From Paracoccus caeni (GTDB lineage Bacteria; Pseudomonadota; Alphaproteobacteria; Rhodobacterales; Rhodobacteraceae), in the NCBI RefSeq assembly GCF_016629665.1, contig NZ_JAEPRQ010000002.1, forward strand, positions 1 through 64,000: a DNA stretch of 64,000 bases. The letters run 5' to 3'. Each line of letters begins with the position of its first letter. The stretch's first letter is position 1. The notes under the pieces were generated by a model. It saw only the letters and a program-made list of their open reading frames with translations. It did not search any database and had not been told where the DNA came from. The translations under genes were made by a program, and so were the position numbers. Positions 48,658-58,280 of the stretch are shown one piece after another.

Positions 48658-50571
48658 ATGTCCGTGGTTCGGGGTCCGGATGGCAGAACGACGGACGACC
48701 CGGTGCCGGATCCACCCCGCATATCCGGATCGGGGCTGGCGGTTCCTCTGCGTATTCTTGCGACCACCGACATGCATATGAACGTGCTGCCGTTCAACTA
48801 TCTGACCGCTCAGGCCAGCGACCGTCTCGGACTGGCGCGCACCGCCTCGCTGATCGAGGCACGGCGGGCGGAGGTGCGGAACTGTTTGTTGCTGGATAAC
48901 GGCGATTTCCTGCAGGGCACGCCGATGGGCGATTATGTCGCACAGAAGGCCGAGGCTGCATCGCACAATCGCGATCCGCATCCGGCGATCGCGGCGATGA
49001 ATGCGCTGAATTACGACGCCGCCTCGCTTGGGAATCACGATTTCACCTTTGGGCTGGCTTATCTGCGTCAGGTGACGGCACAGGCGCGGTTTCCCTTCCT
49101 TGCCGCGAATCTAGAGGTGCTGCGCGGGAAAGGCTTCGCGGGTTACGTGATCCTGCGACGAATGGTCACTGACGGGCGCGGGCAACAGGTGCCGCTGAAC
49201 ATCGGCATCGTCGGCTTTCTGCCGCCGCAGACGGTGGACTGGGACTGCGATCTTTCGGCGGAACTGGCCTGCGACGACATCCTTGCCAGCGCCCGGAAGA
49301 TCATCCCCGAGATGCGGATGAACGGGGCGCAGATCATCGTGGCACTGGCCCATAGCGGTATCGGCAGCACACGGCCTTCGCCGCGGATGGAGAATGCCGC
49401 CGCCGCCCTTGCCGGGGTCGAGGGGATTGATGCCATCGTGGCGGGCCATACGCATGAGGTCTTTCCTTCGCAGACCTTCGCGGCCTCTGCCGGGATCGAT
49501 CCGGTGCGCGGGACGCTGTTAGGTAAGCCTGCGGTCATGGCGGGATTCGGCGGCTCGCATCTGGGGGTGATCGATCTGACGCTTATGCCGCGTGACGGTG
49601 GCTGGCGGGTCGCCGCCTTCACCGTGCGCAGCGAGGCGGTGCCCGCGAACATGCCCGCCAGCCCCGAGATTGCCCGTCCGGTCCTGACGACGCATCGCGC
49701 GACGTTGCGCCATCTGCGCCGCCGCGTGGGGCGGATCGAATCGCCGCTGAACAGCTATTTTTCACTGATCGGGCATGATCCGGGCCTGCAACTGGTGAAC
49801 ATGGCGCAGCGCTGGCATGTGCGCAGCCGTCTGCGCGGGACCGAATGGGAAGGGCTGCCGCTACTGTCGGCGGCGGCGCCGTTCCGGGCGGGAGGCCGGG
49901 GTGGGCCGGATTATTACACCGATGTCTCGGCCGGGCGGCTGAGCCTGCGCAATCTGGCCGATCTCTACACCTTCCCGAACCGGATCTGCGCCGTCCGCAT
50001 CAGCGGCGCGCAACTGCGCGGCTGGCTGGAGCGCTCGGCCAGCCTGTTCCTGCCGGTCCAGCCTGGCAGCAAGGATGCACCGCTGCTGGACCCGGATTTC
50101 CCCTGCTACAATTTCGACGTGATCGACGGCGTGACCTGGCAGATCGACCTGTCGCGCCCTGCCCGCTTCACCGCCGATGGCGATCTGGCCCATCCCGATT
50201 CGCAGCGGATCGTCGGGCTGCGCTGGCGCGGGTTGCCGGTCGGGGACGAGGATGCCTTTCTGCTGGCCACCAATTCGTTCCGCCTCTCGACCTGTGGGCT
50301 GTTTAGCCCGCTTGTCAGCGGCAATCAGGTCGCCCTGGCGGAAGGCCGACTGACCCGCGATATCCTGCGCCACTATGTCCGCATCCGCCGCCGCATCGCC
50401 GTCAGCGGCGCAGCTTTGTGGAGCTTTCGCCCGATGCCGGGAACCAGCGTGCGATTTGAGACCGGGCCGCGCGGTCTGACCCATCTGGCGGATGTCGAGG
50501 GCTTGCAGAGCCGACTGGAACTTGCCGGTCACAGCGACGACGGCTTCGCCCGTCTGCGCCTGCATCTGTGA
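48658..50571 (+). CDS. CpdB-like metallophosphoesterase/5'-nucleotidase without signal peptide
   Basis: 637 residues. Metallophosphatase motifs in order: ATTDMHMNVLPFNY, DNGDFLQGTPMGDY, LGNHDFTFG, VALAHSGIG, and GHTHEVFP; then a C-terminal 5_nucleotid_C domain (AAAPFRAGGRGG, NRICAVRISGAQLRGWLERS). E. coli CpdB hydrolyses 2',3'-cyclic nucleotides and 3'-nucleotides in the periplasm. Here neither start (ATG 48658 with GGAG, or ATG 48637) gives a hydrophobic leader, so it should be cytoplasmic. Confidence 0.88.
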   Translation: MSVVRGPDGRTTDDPVPDPPRISGSGLAVPLRILATTDMHMNVLPFNYLTAQASDRLGLARTASLIEARRAEVRNCLLLDNGDFLQGTPMGDYVAQKAEAASHNRDPHPAIAAMNALNYDAASLGNHDFTFGLAYLRQVTAQARFPFLAANLEVLRGKGFAGYVILRRMVTDGRGQQVPLNIGIVGFLPPQTVDWDCDLSAELACDDILASARKIIPEMRMNGAQIIVALAHSGIGSTRPSPRMENAAAALAGVEGIDAIVAGHTHEVFPSQTFAASAGIDPVRGTLLGKPAVMAGFGGSHLGVIDLTLMPRDGGWRVAAFTVRSEAVPANMPASPEIARPVLTTHRATLRHLRRRVGRIESPLNSYFSLIGHDPGLQLVNMAQRWHVRSRLRGTEWEGLPLLSAAAPFRAGGRGGPDYYTDVSAGRLSLRNLADLYTFPNRICAVRISGAQLRGWLERSASLFLPVQPGSKDAPLLDPDFPCYNFDVIDGVTWQIDLSRPARFTADGDLAHPDSQRIVGLRWRGLPVGDEDAFLLATNSFRLSTCGLFSPLVSGNQVALAEGRLTRDILRHYVRIRRRIAVSGAALWSFRPMPGTSVRFETGPRGLTHLADVEGLQSRLELAGHSDDGFARLRLHL

Positions 50572-50627
50572 TCGCAGGCTTGCTGGTCAGGGTTGCATCC
50601 CCGCCGCCAAGCGATTATCTCTCCCCG

Positions 50628-50723
50628 CGAGAGGTTGGCGCGGGTGAGCGCCTCGCCAACCCGGTCAGGTCCGGAAGGAAGCAGCCGTAACGAGACCCGC
50701 TTGGGTCGTTGTCCAGCCTCTCA
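50628..50723 (+). ncRNA. ffs: Signal recognition particle RNA (4.5S type)
   Basis: The conserved domain IV loop GGTCAGGTCCGGAAGGAAGC is present, with AGCAG after it. The ends pair (GAGAGG at 50629-50634 with CCTCTC at 50717-50722), giving a hairpin of about 96 bases. A promoter fits upstream: TTGCAT (50593) and TATCTC (50616), 17 apart. It scaffolds Ffh for membrane targeting. Confidence 0.95.
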
Positions 50724-50754
50724 CCTTCTCCCCTTCAGATATGGTGCGATCCCG

Positions 50755-51270
50755 TCAGGGATAGATCATCACCGGCACGCCGGGCGTCAGCATGGCATAG
50801 ATGTCTTCCATCTCTTCATCCGAGACGGTGATGCAGCCTGCGGTCCAGTCGCGCTTCTCGCGCACCAGCTTGTTTCCTTCGGGGCCGCGCCCGTGGAACA
50901 TGATATCGCCGCCCGCGCTGCGCCCGAACTGGGCCGCATAGGCCACGTCATAGGGGTTCGGATAGGAAATCCCGACCGACAGGTGATAGCGGCTGCGGGG
51001 ATTGAAGCGGTCCACGTAATACATCCCTTCGGGCGTCTTGCCGTCGCCCTCGAACTGCTTGTGGCCGATGGGTTGATTGCCAAGGCCGAAATCATAGGCT
51101 TTCAGCACCGATGTCCCGCTGAGCAGATACATCCGGCGCTGGCCCTTGTTGACGACGACCTGCGTGACCGGCGGGCCGGAATAACGTTTGAACTCTGGGC
51201 CTTGCGATCCGCAGGCCGCAAGCGCGGCCAGCATCATCAGCGAAAAATGGCGCCGGTCTGGATGAAACAT
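50755..51270 (-). CDS. L,D-transpeptidase lipoprotein (YkuD)
   Basis: 171 residues. A short basic leader and lipobox LAAC (Cys at about residue 20) mark a lipoprotein. The YkuD domain has the conserved histidine in MFHGRG and the catalytic cysteine in DWTAGCITVSDEEM. Such enzymes make 3-3 peptidoglycan cross-links or attach lipoprotein to the wall. Convergent with ffs. Confidence 0.9.
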   Translation of the reverse strand: MFHPDRRHFSLMMLAALAACGSQGPEFKRYSGPPVTQVVVNKGQRRMYLLSGTSVLKAYDFGLGNQPIGHKQFEGDGKTPEGMYYVDRFNPRSRYHLSVGISYPNPYDVAYAAQFGRSAGGDIMFHGRGPEGNKLVREKRDWTAGCITVSDEEMEDIYAMLTPGVPVMIYP

Positions 51271-51407
51271 CGTCTCTGCCCCGTATCAACGGCTTGTTAT
51301 CGTTTTGGCCGCAAAGGCGGCTGACAGGCCAGATATAGCGCGAAGCAACGGCAATTGTTAATCAACTGCCTGTCATCATGGGTGAGCAGGCGGAAACGCC
51401 CCTGCCC

Positions 51408-52397
51408 CTAATCAGGCTTCGCGCGCCCGTCCTCACCACGCGCCGGAACCTTGGCAACTGCGGCATCGCTTCCCGCATCTTCCAGCATCGAAGCTGGCGG
51501 CACGAAGAACAGCGTTCCCGTCACCGCGCGGCTGACATCCAGCAGGCGATCATAGGTGCCGGGCGGATTGCCGACGAACATATTGTGCAGCATCCGCTCG
51601 GTCACTGCGGGGGTTTTGGCATAGCCGATGAAATAGGTGCCATATTCGCCCGCCCCCGGTCGCCCGAAGGGCATGTTGTCGCGCAGAATGTCCAGCGCAT
51701 TGCCGTCCTCATCTGTGATCGAGGTCAGCACGTTATGGGCATAGGGCGGCTTGTCGGCGTCCAACAGCTCGATATCGGACAGCTTTTTGCGACCGATGAT
51801 CCGCTCTTGCTGCTCGACCGGGATTTTCTCCCATGCGGCAAGATCGTGCAGGTATTTCTGCACGATTACATAGCTGCCGCCGCGAAAGCCGGGATCCTCG
51901 TCGCCGATCAGCGTGGCCTGCACCCGGTCGTCGCCGGTCGGGTTCTCGGTTCCATCGACGAAGCCGATCAGGTCGCGGTCGTCGAAATATTTGAAGCCGT
52001 GGGTTTCATCTTCGACCGTCACCACCGCACCGATCCGGGCCATCAGGTGAGTGGCAAGCTCGAAGCACAGGTCCATCCGCGAGGCCCGGATATGAAACAG
52101 CACATCGCCGGGGGTCGAGACGGCGCGATGCACCCCGTCGATTTCCGCGAACGGGTGCAGGTCGCGCGGGCGCGGACCGGGAAACAGCCTGCCCCAAGCG
52201 TCCGAGCCTATCCCGGCAACGCAGGACAGTTCACCATCCGAGATGCGAAAGCCGACACCGCGCACGATCCCTGCCAGATCGGCGAGAAGCGATTGCAGCG
52301 TCGGCACCACCTCTGGGCTGTCCTTCAGCGTGACGACCAGAAAGATCGCAGCGCGGGTCAGGCCATTTTCGACCGGCTGGCTGGTGACGGGGGGCAT
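51408..52397 (-). CDS. DyP-type haem peroxidase
   Basis: 329 residues. The DyP signature GFVDGTENPTGDD supplies the catalytic aspartate. No Tat signal is present, so it should be cytoplasmic or encapsulin-loaded; no encapsulin gene is near. AGGAGGAC precedes the ATG. It lies 44 bases after the PuuA-like ligase, possibly the last gene of the amino-acid operon. Confidence 0.9.
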   Translation of the reverse strand: MPPVTSQPVENGLTRAAIFLVVTLKDSPEVVPTLQSLLADLAGIVRGVGFRISDGELSCVAGIGSDAWGRLFPGPRPRDLHPFAEIDGVHRAVSTPGDVLFHIRASRMDLCFELATHLMARIGAVVTVEDETHGFKYFDDRDLIGFVDGTENPTGDDRVQATLIGDEDPGFRGGSYVIVQKYLHDLAAWEKIPVEQQERIIGRKKLSDIELLDADKPPYAHNVLTSITDEDGNALDILRDNMPFGRPGAGEYGTYFIGYAKTPAVTERMLHNMFVGNPPGTYDRLLDVSRAVTGTLFFVPPASMLEDAGSDAAVAKVPARGEDGRAKPD

Positions 52398-52441
52398 CCT
52401 GTCCTCCTGCTTGCTTTGTCATCCTCGGCGCTTGGGCGCTG

Positions 52442-53773
52442 TTACACCGTGTCGAGATACAGCTCGACCGTCTCCTCGTCCGACAGTTCTGCCATGTAAT
52501 GCAGTTCCTGCCTTTTGGTCATCAGGTAGTTTTCGACCAGATGTTCGGGGAAGATGCGGCGGATTTCGGGGCATTTGTCGAATGCCTCAATCGCCGCTCC
52601 CCAATCGCCGGGAAGCTGTTCAAGGTTCTGGTCATAGGCATTGCCCTTGAACGGCGCGGGCGGTTCCAGCCTGTCCTCGATCCCGTTCAGCGCCGCACCA
52701 AGGATCGCAGCGACCGTCAGATAGGGGTTCACGTCGCCCCCTGCCACCCGATGCTCGATCCGGCGGGCCTTCGGGCCGGATGAGGGAATGCGGATCGCAG
52801 CCGTCCGGTTCTCATAGGCCCAGCCGATGCCGGTCGGGGCATGGGCGTTCGGGACCAGCCGGTCATAGCTGTTCTCATGCGGCGCAAACAGCAGGGTCGA
52901 TCCGGGCATGGCGCGCAGGCAGCCCGCAACCGCGTGGCGCAGCGCCTCGGTCCCTTCTTCGCCGCCATTGTCGAAGATGTTCCGGCCCTTCGCGTCGAGG
53001 ATCGAGAAATGCATGTGCATCCCGTTGCCCGACCACGCATCATAGGGCTTGGCCATGAAGCTGGCGGCAAAGCCGTATTGGCGGGCGACGCCCTTGACCA
53101 GCATCTTGAACAGCCAGGTATCATCCGCCGCCTTCATCGGATCGGCCTGATGCATCAGGTTGATTTCAAACTGACCCGGCCCGGCTTCGGAGATCGCGGT
53201 ATCGGCGGGAATGTCCATCATCTCGCAGGCGTCATAAAGCGAGGTGAAGAACTGATCAAAGGCGTCCAGCGCGCGCAGGCTTAGCACCTCTCCGCCGGTG
53301 CGCCGCTTGCCGGAGCGCGGGCTGGGCGGGACGCGCAACTGACGGCCCGAATCGTCGATCAGGAAAAATTCCAGCTCGGTCGCGACGACCGGCACCAGCC
53401 CCGCCGCGTTGTAACGTTCAACCACGCGGGCCAGCGCCTGACGCGGATCGCCCGCATAGGGGCTGCCATCGGGGTGAAACATCCATAAAGGCAACAGCGC
53501 CGTCGGCGCATCCAGCCATGGCATCGGCAGGAAGCCACGTTCGGTCGGCAGCAGCAGACCGTCGGGATCGCCCGACTGAAAGACCAGCGGGCTGTCTTCG
53601 ACATCCTCGCCCCAGATGTCGAGATTCATTACCGAATAGGGAAACTTGGTGCCCTCATCCACGACCTTCTGGGCAAAGCGGGCGGGGATGCGTTTGCCGC
53701 GGGCCACGCCGTTCAGGTCGGCTGCGGCCACGCGGAATGTCTTGACCTCGGGGTGTTCTCTCAGCCAGTCCAT
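52442..53773 (-). CDS. Glutamine synthetase-family ligase (PuuA-like)
   Basis: 443 residues. Glutamine synthetase landmarks are AISEAGPGQFEINL, GNGMHMHFSI, APHENSYDRLVP and NRTAAIRIP. The size and lack of the GlnA adenylylation region fit gamma-glutamylpolyamine synthetases (PuuA/GlnA3 types), which start polyamine or monoamine breakdown. The gene is 3 bases after a permease stop, so the imported compound is probably its substrate. Confidence 0.85.
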   Translation of the reverse strand: MDWLREHPEVKTFRVAAADLNGVARGKRIPARFAQKVVDEGTKFPYSVMNLDIWGEDVEDSPLVFQSGDPDGLLLPTERGFLPMPWLDAPTALLPLWMFHPDGSPYAGDPRQALARVVERYNAAGLVPVVATELEFFLIDDSGRQLRVPPSPRSGKRRTGGEVLSLRALDAFDQFFTSLYDACEMMDIPADTAISEAGPGQFEINLMHQADPMKAADDTWLFKMLVKGVARQYGFAASFMAKPYDAWSGNGMHMHFSILDAKGRNIFDNGGEEGTEALRHAVAGCLRAMPGSTLLFAPHENSYDRLVPNAHAPTGIGWAYENRTAAIRIPSSGPKARRIEHRVAGGDVNPYLTVAAILGAALNGIEDRLEPPAPFKGNAYDQNLEQLPGDWGAAIEAFDKCPEIRRIFPEHLVENYLMTKRQELHYMAELSDEETVELYLDTV

Positions 53774-53776
53774 GCG

Positions 53777-54601
53777 TCACCTGATGATCTGCGGGCGGTA
53801 TTTCAGCCGCTTCGTCGCACCGGGAAGGTGACGGTTCAGGCGACGGTTCATAATCCCGAACAGACCGATCAGAGCCAGCGTGCAGAGGATAAAATAGAAT
53901 GCGACGATCGGATAGGCCACGAAGGGGTTAAAGGTCCGGTCGGCAAAGTAGCTGGCGTAGTAGAGGCTGTCGCCCATCTGCTGAAACGCCGGAAAGCCCG
54001 CGAAATAGACAAGCGTGGTGGCGTGGAACAGGAAGATCGCCTCGTTGGTATAGCTGGGCCATGCCAGCCGCATCATCGTGGGCCAGACCACCCGGCGGAA
54101 CTTCTTCCAGCCCGAAAGACCATAGGCATCCGCCGCCTCAAGATCGCCCTTCGGCACCGATTGCAGCGCGCCATAGAAGATCTGCGCCGAATAGGCCGCC
54201 GTATTCAGCGTCAGCACGATCAGCGCCCCGGCCCATGCCCGCGTCAGCCAGCTTGTCGCGATATTGACGCCGAAAATGTCGATGCCGCCGCGCGGCAGCA
54301 GCACCAGCGCCTGATAGGCGATGAAGAACTGGATGAACAGCGGGCTACCCCGGAAGACGAAGATGAAGCCATTGGCCGCGCCGCGCAGCCAGCGGTTCTC
54401 GCTGGCTTTCGCCAAAGCCAGCGCATTGGCGAAGAAGAAGCCGATCAGCAGCGCGAAGAAGGCGAAATAGAGGTTCCAGATCAGGCCCGATCCGATCAGC
54501 GTGAATTGCTGGCACAGGTTGAAATCGGATCGCGGCAGCAGCCGTTCGCCATGGCCAAGCGAGCGCAGGGCATAGTTGGTGATCGTTTCCGCGCAACTCA
54601 T
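53777..54601 (-). CDS. Amino-acid-type ABC permease (second)
   Basis: 274 residues of the HisM/ArtM family: WNLYFAFFALLIGFFFANAL is the first span, and the EAA loop is EAADAYGLSGWKKFRRVVWP. Works with the permease encoded just before it; the two overlap by 4 bp. Confidence 0.9.
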   Translation of the reverse strand: MSCAETITNYALRSLGHGERLLPRSDFNLCQQFTLIGSGLIWNLYFAFFALLIGFFFANALALAKASENRWLRGAANGFIFVFRGSPLFIQFFIAYQALVLLPRGGIDIFGVNIATSWLTRAWAGALIVLTLNTAAYSAQIFYGALQSVPKGDLEAADAYGLSGWKKFRRVVWPTMMRLAWPSYTNEAIFLFHATTLVYFAGFPAFQQMGDSLYYASYFADRTFNPFVAYPIVAFYFILCTLALIGLFGIMNRRLNRHLPGATKRLKYRPQIIR

Positions 54602-55482
54602 GCCACACCTGCCTTGCGCTGACGTTCACCGGCCATGGTGGCCTGCCCTGCCGACAGGCGGCGGGTGACGCGGCCAAGGACACGTTCGGACAGCCATGTC
54701 ATCAGCAGGTAGAACACCAGAATCCCAAGGAAGTAATAAAGCCGCCAGTCTGGATGCGGATAGGCGAAGGCGCTGGTCTTGGAACTGCCAAGCTCTCGCG
54801 CCCAATAGACGATATCCTCAACCCCCAGCAGGAACAGCAAGGGCGTTGCCTTCAAGAGGATCATCCACAGATTCGACAGGCCGGGCAGCGCATAGGTCCA
54901 CATCTGCGGGATCAGGATCCGGCGGGTCACCTGACGCTGGCTCATCCCGTAAGCCTCGGCCGTTTCAAGCTGGGCACGGGGGACCGCCTGCATGGCACCG
55001 TAAAGGACATTGGCCGCGAATGCGCCGAACACGATCGAGAAGGCGATGATCGCAAGGAAGATGCCATAGACATCATGAACCCATGCGGCACTGTTCGACA
55101 AAGGCAGCTTGGCCGCGGCGCAGACGATGAAATCGTTGCCCTGCCGGACCGGCGCATCGCTGTCGCACAGGAACTGATGCCGGGTCCATTCAAACGCCTG
55201 ATCCAGCGCCAGCGGCACGAAGAGGAAGAAGATGATGTCGGGGATGCCCCGGACCATCGAAGTATAGATCTTGCCGAACCAGCGCAGCGGCAGAAAGCCC
55301 GACCGCGATGCCATCGCGCCGCCAAAGCCGAACAACAACGCCACCGGCGCGGTGATCGCCAGAAGCAGCAGGACGGTTCCGAAGCTGGCATAGAACAGCA
55401 TGTGCGTTCCTGTGGTCAGGTAGCACATTGTCCACTGCATACCCTCTAACGAGGCGGGATCGGCACAGAATTCAAACATCAT
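54598..55482 (-). CDS. Amino-acid-type ABC permease (first)
   Basis: 294 residues of the HisQ/ArtQ family. TAPVALLFGFGGAMASRSGF is the first span, and ETAEAYGMSQRQVTRRILIP the EAA loop. A longer periplasmic loop (about 95-140, with cysteines) than usual is present. Lies 46 bases after the second binding-protein gene. Confidence 0.9.
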   Translation of the reverse strand: MMFEFCADPASLEGMQWTMCYLTTGTHMLFYASFGTVLLLLAITAPVALLFGFGGAMASRSGFLPLRWFGKIYTSMVRGIPDIIFFLFVPLALDQAFEWTRHQFLCDSDAPVRQGNDFIVCAAAKLPLSNSAAWVHDVYGIFLAIIAFSIVFGAFAANVLYGAMQAVPRAQLETAEAYGMSQRQVTRRILIPQMWTYALPGLSNLWMILLKATPLLFLLGVEDIVYWARELGSSKTSAFAYPHPDWRLYYFLGILVFYLLMTWLSERVLGRVTRRLSAGQATMAGERQRKAGVA

Positions 55483-55528
55483 CGCATCCGGTTGCCCGCC
55501 GCTGACAGATCAGCGACGGGCGGTGAGA

Positions 55529-56254
55529 TCATTCAAACAGCGGCGCGCCTTCGCCGAACCACTTGCCGATCATTTCATTCAACGAGCCATCTTCCTTCAT
55601 CGAGGCGATGGCGGCGTCGAATTTGTCCTTCAGCTCGGTATCCGACTGACGCAGGCCAACCCCGATACCTTCGTCCAGTGCGATATCCTCACCTATCCAG
55701 ACCAGTTCGCCATTCGATTCCTCGACATGCGGGACCAGATATTCCTTGTCGGCAAAGACGGCATCCGCCTCGCCATTGCGGACGGCGGCAAGGGTTTCGT
55801 CAGGCGTCGCGAATTCCACCAGCGTCGCGCCGGTTTCGGCCACATGGCTGGCCTGAATGGTGCCGGTCTGGGCGGCTACCACGCCGCCCTCGACATCGGC
55901 ATCCGCCGACATCGCCGCATAGGCCGAGGCCTGCGGCGGCACATAGTTCTGGGTGAACTGGATCACCTTCTGGCGTTCCTCGTTGATCGCCATGCCGGCC
56001 ATGATCGCGTCATAGTTGCCCGAGACAAGGTTCGGGATGATCGAATCCCAGTCATTCTTGACCCAGGTGCAGTCCAGTTCAGCCCGCTTGCACAGCTCGT
56101 CGCCAAGCTCGCGCTCGTAGCCGTCAACCTCGCCCGCGTCGTTGATCATGTTGTAGGGAGGGTAAGCGCCCTCGGTTCCGATGCGAACGGTTTGCGCCGA
56201 GGCGAAACCGGCGGTCAGCAGGATTGCCGTCGCAGCAAGGGTCAGTGTTTTCAT
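55529..56254 (-). CDS. Amino-acid-type binding protein, paralogue 1
   Basis: 241 residues. Signal peptide LTLAATAILLTAGFASA, then TVRIGTEGAYPPYN, the ArgT/HisJ-type opening, and VKNDWDSIIPNLVSGNYDAI. The ATG at 56252-56254 has GGGAG upstream. Nearly the same length and motif order as the gene upstream of it, so the two are recent duplicates. Ligand probably a basic or amine-bearing amino acid, by family. Confidence 0.92.
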   Translation of the reverse strand: MKTLTLAATAILLTAGFASAQTVRIGTEGAYPPYNMINDAGEVDGYERELGDELCKRAELDCTWVKNDWDSIIPNLVSGNYDAIMAGMAINEERQKVIQFTQNYVPPQASAYAAMSADADVEGGVVAAQTGTIQASHVAETGATLVEFATPDETLAAVRNGEADAVFADKEYLVPHVEESNGELVWIGEDIALDEGIGVGLRQSDTELKDKFDAAIASMKEDGSLNEMIGKWFGEGAPLFE

Positions 56255-56359
56255 TTTTGTTTCTCCCGTAGTCTTTTCTTGCGCCGACCGCATGACGCGA
56301 ATGCAAGGAACGGTCGGCAGGTTATGGAAAGACGGCTTGGCGCCGTCCTTGGTCATGCA

Positions 56360-57091
56360 TCAGAATTGCAGGGCTTTTTCACCGAACCACTTCTTCAGAA
56401 GCTCGTTGAGGCTGCCATCATCCTTCATCGACGTGATCGCGGCGTCGAATTTACCCTTCAATTCGGCATCCGATTTGCGGACGCCCATGCCGATCCCCTC
56501 GCCCAGAACGACGGTCTCGAACCCGGTCACCCAGACCAGTTCGCCATTCGATTCCTCGACGAAGGGGGCAAGAAAGTCCTTGTCGGCAAAGACCGCCTCG
56601 GCCTCGCCATTGCGGACGGCGGCAAGGGTTTCGTCGGGCGTCGGGTATTCCAGCAGGGTCGCATCGGTTTCGGCGACATGGCTGGCCTGAATCGTGTTGG
56701 TCTGCGCGGCAACCACGACATCGCCTTCAACATCCACATCACCGCTCAGCGCGACATAGGCCGAGGGCATGGCGGGCGTGTACGGCTGGGTAAAATCGAT
56801 CGCCTGCTTGCGTTCCTCGTTGATGTTCATCCCGGCCATGATCGTGTCATAGTTCGAGGAAACGAGGTTCGGGATGATCGAATCCCAGTCGTTCTTGACC
56901 CATGTGCAATCCAGCTTGGCCCGCTTGCACAACTCATCGCCAAGTTCGCGCTCGAAGCCGGTGATCTCGCCCGCATCATTGATGAAATTATACGGAGGAT
57001 AGGCACCCTCGGTCCCCATCCTGACCGTCTGCGCCGCAGCCGCACCGGCCGTCAGGGCCAGCATCGTCGCAACGATGGTCAGTGTTTTCAT
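56360..57091 (-). CDS. Amino-acid-type binding protein, paralogue 2
   Basis: 243 residues, signal peptide LTIVATMLALTAGAAAA, then TVRMGTEGAYPPYN. Aligns without large gaps to the next gene's product but differs at ligand-loop positions (VALSGDVDVEGD against AAMSADADVEGG), so the two may bind different ligands. GGGAGC precedes the ATG at 57089-57091. Confidence 0.92.
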   Translation of the reverse strand: MKTLTIVATMLALTAGAAAAQTVRMGTEGAYPPYNFINDAGEITGFERELGDELCKRAKLDCTWVKNDWDSIIPNLVSSNYDTIMAGMNINEERKQAIDFTQPYTPAMPSAYVALSGDVDVEGDVVVAAQTNTIQASHVAETDATLLEYPTPDETLAAVRNGEAEAVFADKDFLAPFVEESNGELVWVTGFETVVLGEGIGMGVRKSDAELKGKFDAAITSMKDDGSLNELLKKWFGEKALQF

Positions 57092-57152
57092 TCTGTTAGC
57101 TCCCGTTGGTCGTCTTTTATGTGGTCTTTTTGTTTTGGTCTTGGTCGTCTGG

Positions 57153-57950
57153 TCACTCGGCCATGGTGGCGCTGAGGAACTGGCGCAGCCGGTCCGTCTG
57201 CGGCGCACCGAAGAGCTGTGCGGGCGGGCCTTCCTCGCAGATCAGGCCCTGATGCAGGAACACGACATGGTCGCTGACATCGGCGGCAAGGCGCATGTCA
57301 TGGGTGACGATGATCATCGTGCGATGCTCGGCGGCCAGATCCTTGATGACGCGGACCACCTCTTGCTGCAATTCGGGGTCAAGCGCGCTGGTCGGTTCAT
57401 CGAACAGCAGCGCCTTGGGCTGCATGCACAAGGCGCGGGCAATGGCGGCGCGCTGTTGCTGGCCGCCGGAAAGCTGGGCGGGCCATGCGTCGGCCTTGTC
57501 GCCGATGCCAACCTTGGTCAGCAAAGCGCGGGCGCGGGTTTCGACCTCGGCCTTGTCCTGACCAAGCACGGTCAGCGGCGCTTCCATCACGTTCTGCAGG
57601 ATCGACATATGCGACCACAGATTGAACTGCTGAAACACCATCGACAGGTTGGTGCGCATCAACCGAACCTGATCGCGGTCGGCGGGCGTGCGGGCAGCGC
57701 CCTGCCCTTTCCAGCGCACGGCGTCGCCTTCAAACAGGATGTCGCCCTGCTGGCTGTTTTCCAGCAAATTACAGCAGCGCAGAAGCGTGGATTTGCCGGA
57801 ACCCGACGATCCGATCAGGCTGACGACATGGCCGCGCGGGGCAGCCATGGAGACGCCTTTCAGCACCTCCAACGGGCCATAGGCCTTGTGCAGGCCACGG
57901 ATTTCAATGACAGGCGCGACTTCGGACGATGCGGGTATCGTGTTCATCAT
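57153..57950 (-). CDS. Amino-acid-type ABC ATPase
   Basis: 265 residues. Walker [10 protein letters not shown], signature [15 protein letters not shown], Walker [12 protein letters not shown]. HisP/ArtP type. The start is one of two adjacent ATGs (57945-57950) or a TTG at 57968; none has a strong ribosome binding site. First gene of the operon ATPase-SBP-SBP-permease-permease-ligase. Confidence 0.92.
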   Translation of the reverse strand: MMNTIPASSEVAPVIEIRGLHKAYGPLEVLKGVSMAAPRGHVVSLIGSSGSGKSTLLRCCNLLENSQQGDILFEGDAVRWKGQGAARTPADRDQVRLMRTNLSMVFQQFNLWSHMSILQNVMEAPLTVLGQDKAEVETRARALLTKVGIGDKADAWPAQLSGGQQQRAAIARALCMQPKALLFDEPTSALDPELQQEVVRVIKDLAAEHRTMIIVTHDMRLAADVSDHVVFLHQGLICEEGPPAQLFGAPQTDRLRQFLSATMAE

Positions 57951-58030
57951 GGCCGCATTGGGCGACAATCCCGTGCGATTTGCAACGGTCTGTTTGCGCC
58001 CAAGGCTGAATTAACGAAAGCGCCGCAACG

Positions 58031-58270
58031 TCAGGCAATCTCGATCGAGTATTTTTCGATCACAGTGTTCGCCAGAAGACCTTCGCACATGCGTGCAACC
58101 TCGGCCTTGGCGGCTTCGGCATCGGTGGCGTCCAGGTCAAGCTCGATCAGCTTGCCCTGACGGACGCCAGAGACGCCGTGATGGCCAAGGCCGCCAAGTG
58201 CGTGGCGGATCGCCTCGCCCTGCGGGTCCAGAACGCCGTCTTTCAGCATGATGGTGACGCGGGCTTTCAT
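58031..58270 (-). CDS. purS: Phosphoribosylformylglycinamidine synthase subunit PurS
   Basis: 79 residues: MKARVTIMLKDGVLDPQGEA and the GLGHHGVSGVRQGKLIELDL pattern are diagnostic. PurS bridges PurQ and PurL. It lies 10 bases after purC; purQ and purL are not in the window. Confidence 0.95.
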   Translation of the reverse strand: MKARVTIMLKDGVLDPQGEAIRHALGGLGHHGVSGVRQGKLIELDLDATDAEAAKAEVARMCEGLLANTVIEKYSIEIA

Positions 58271-58280
58271 AGGCTTTCCT

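Noticed and set aside
51408..52397. Encapsulin nanocompartment cargo system
   Set aside because: DyP peroxidases can be encapsulin cargo, but no encapsulin shell gene is present nearby and no cargo-loading tail is evident.
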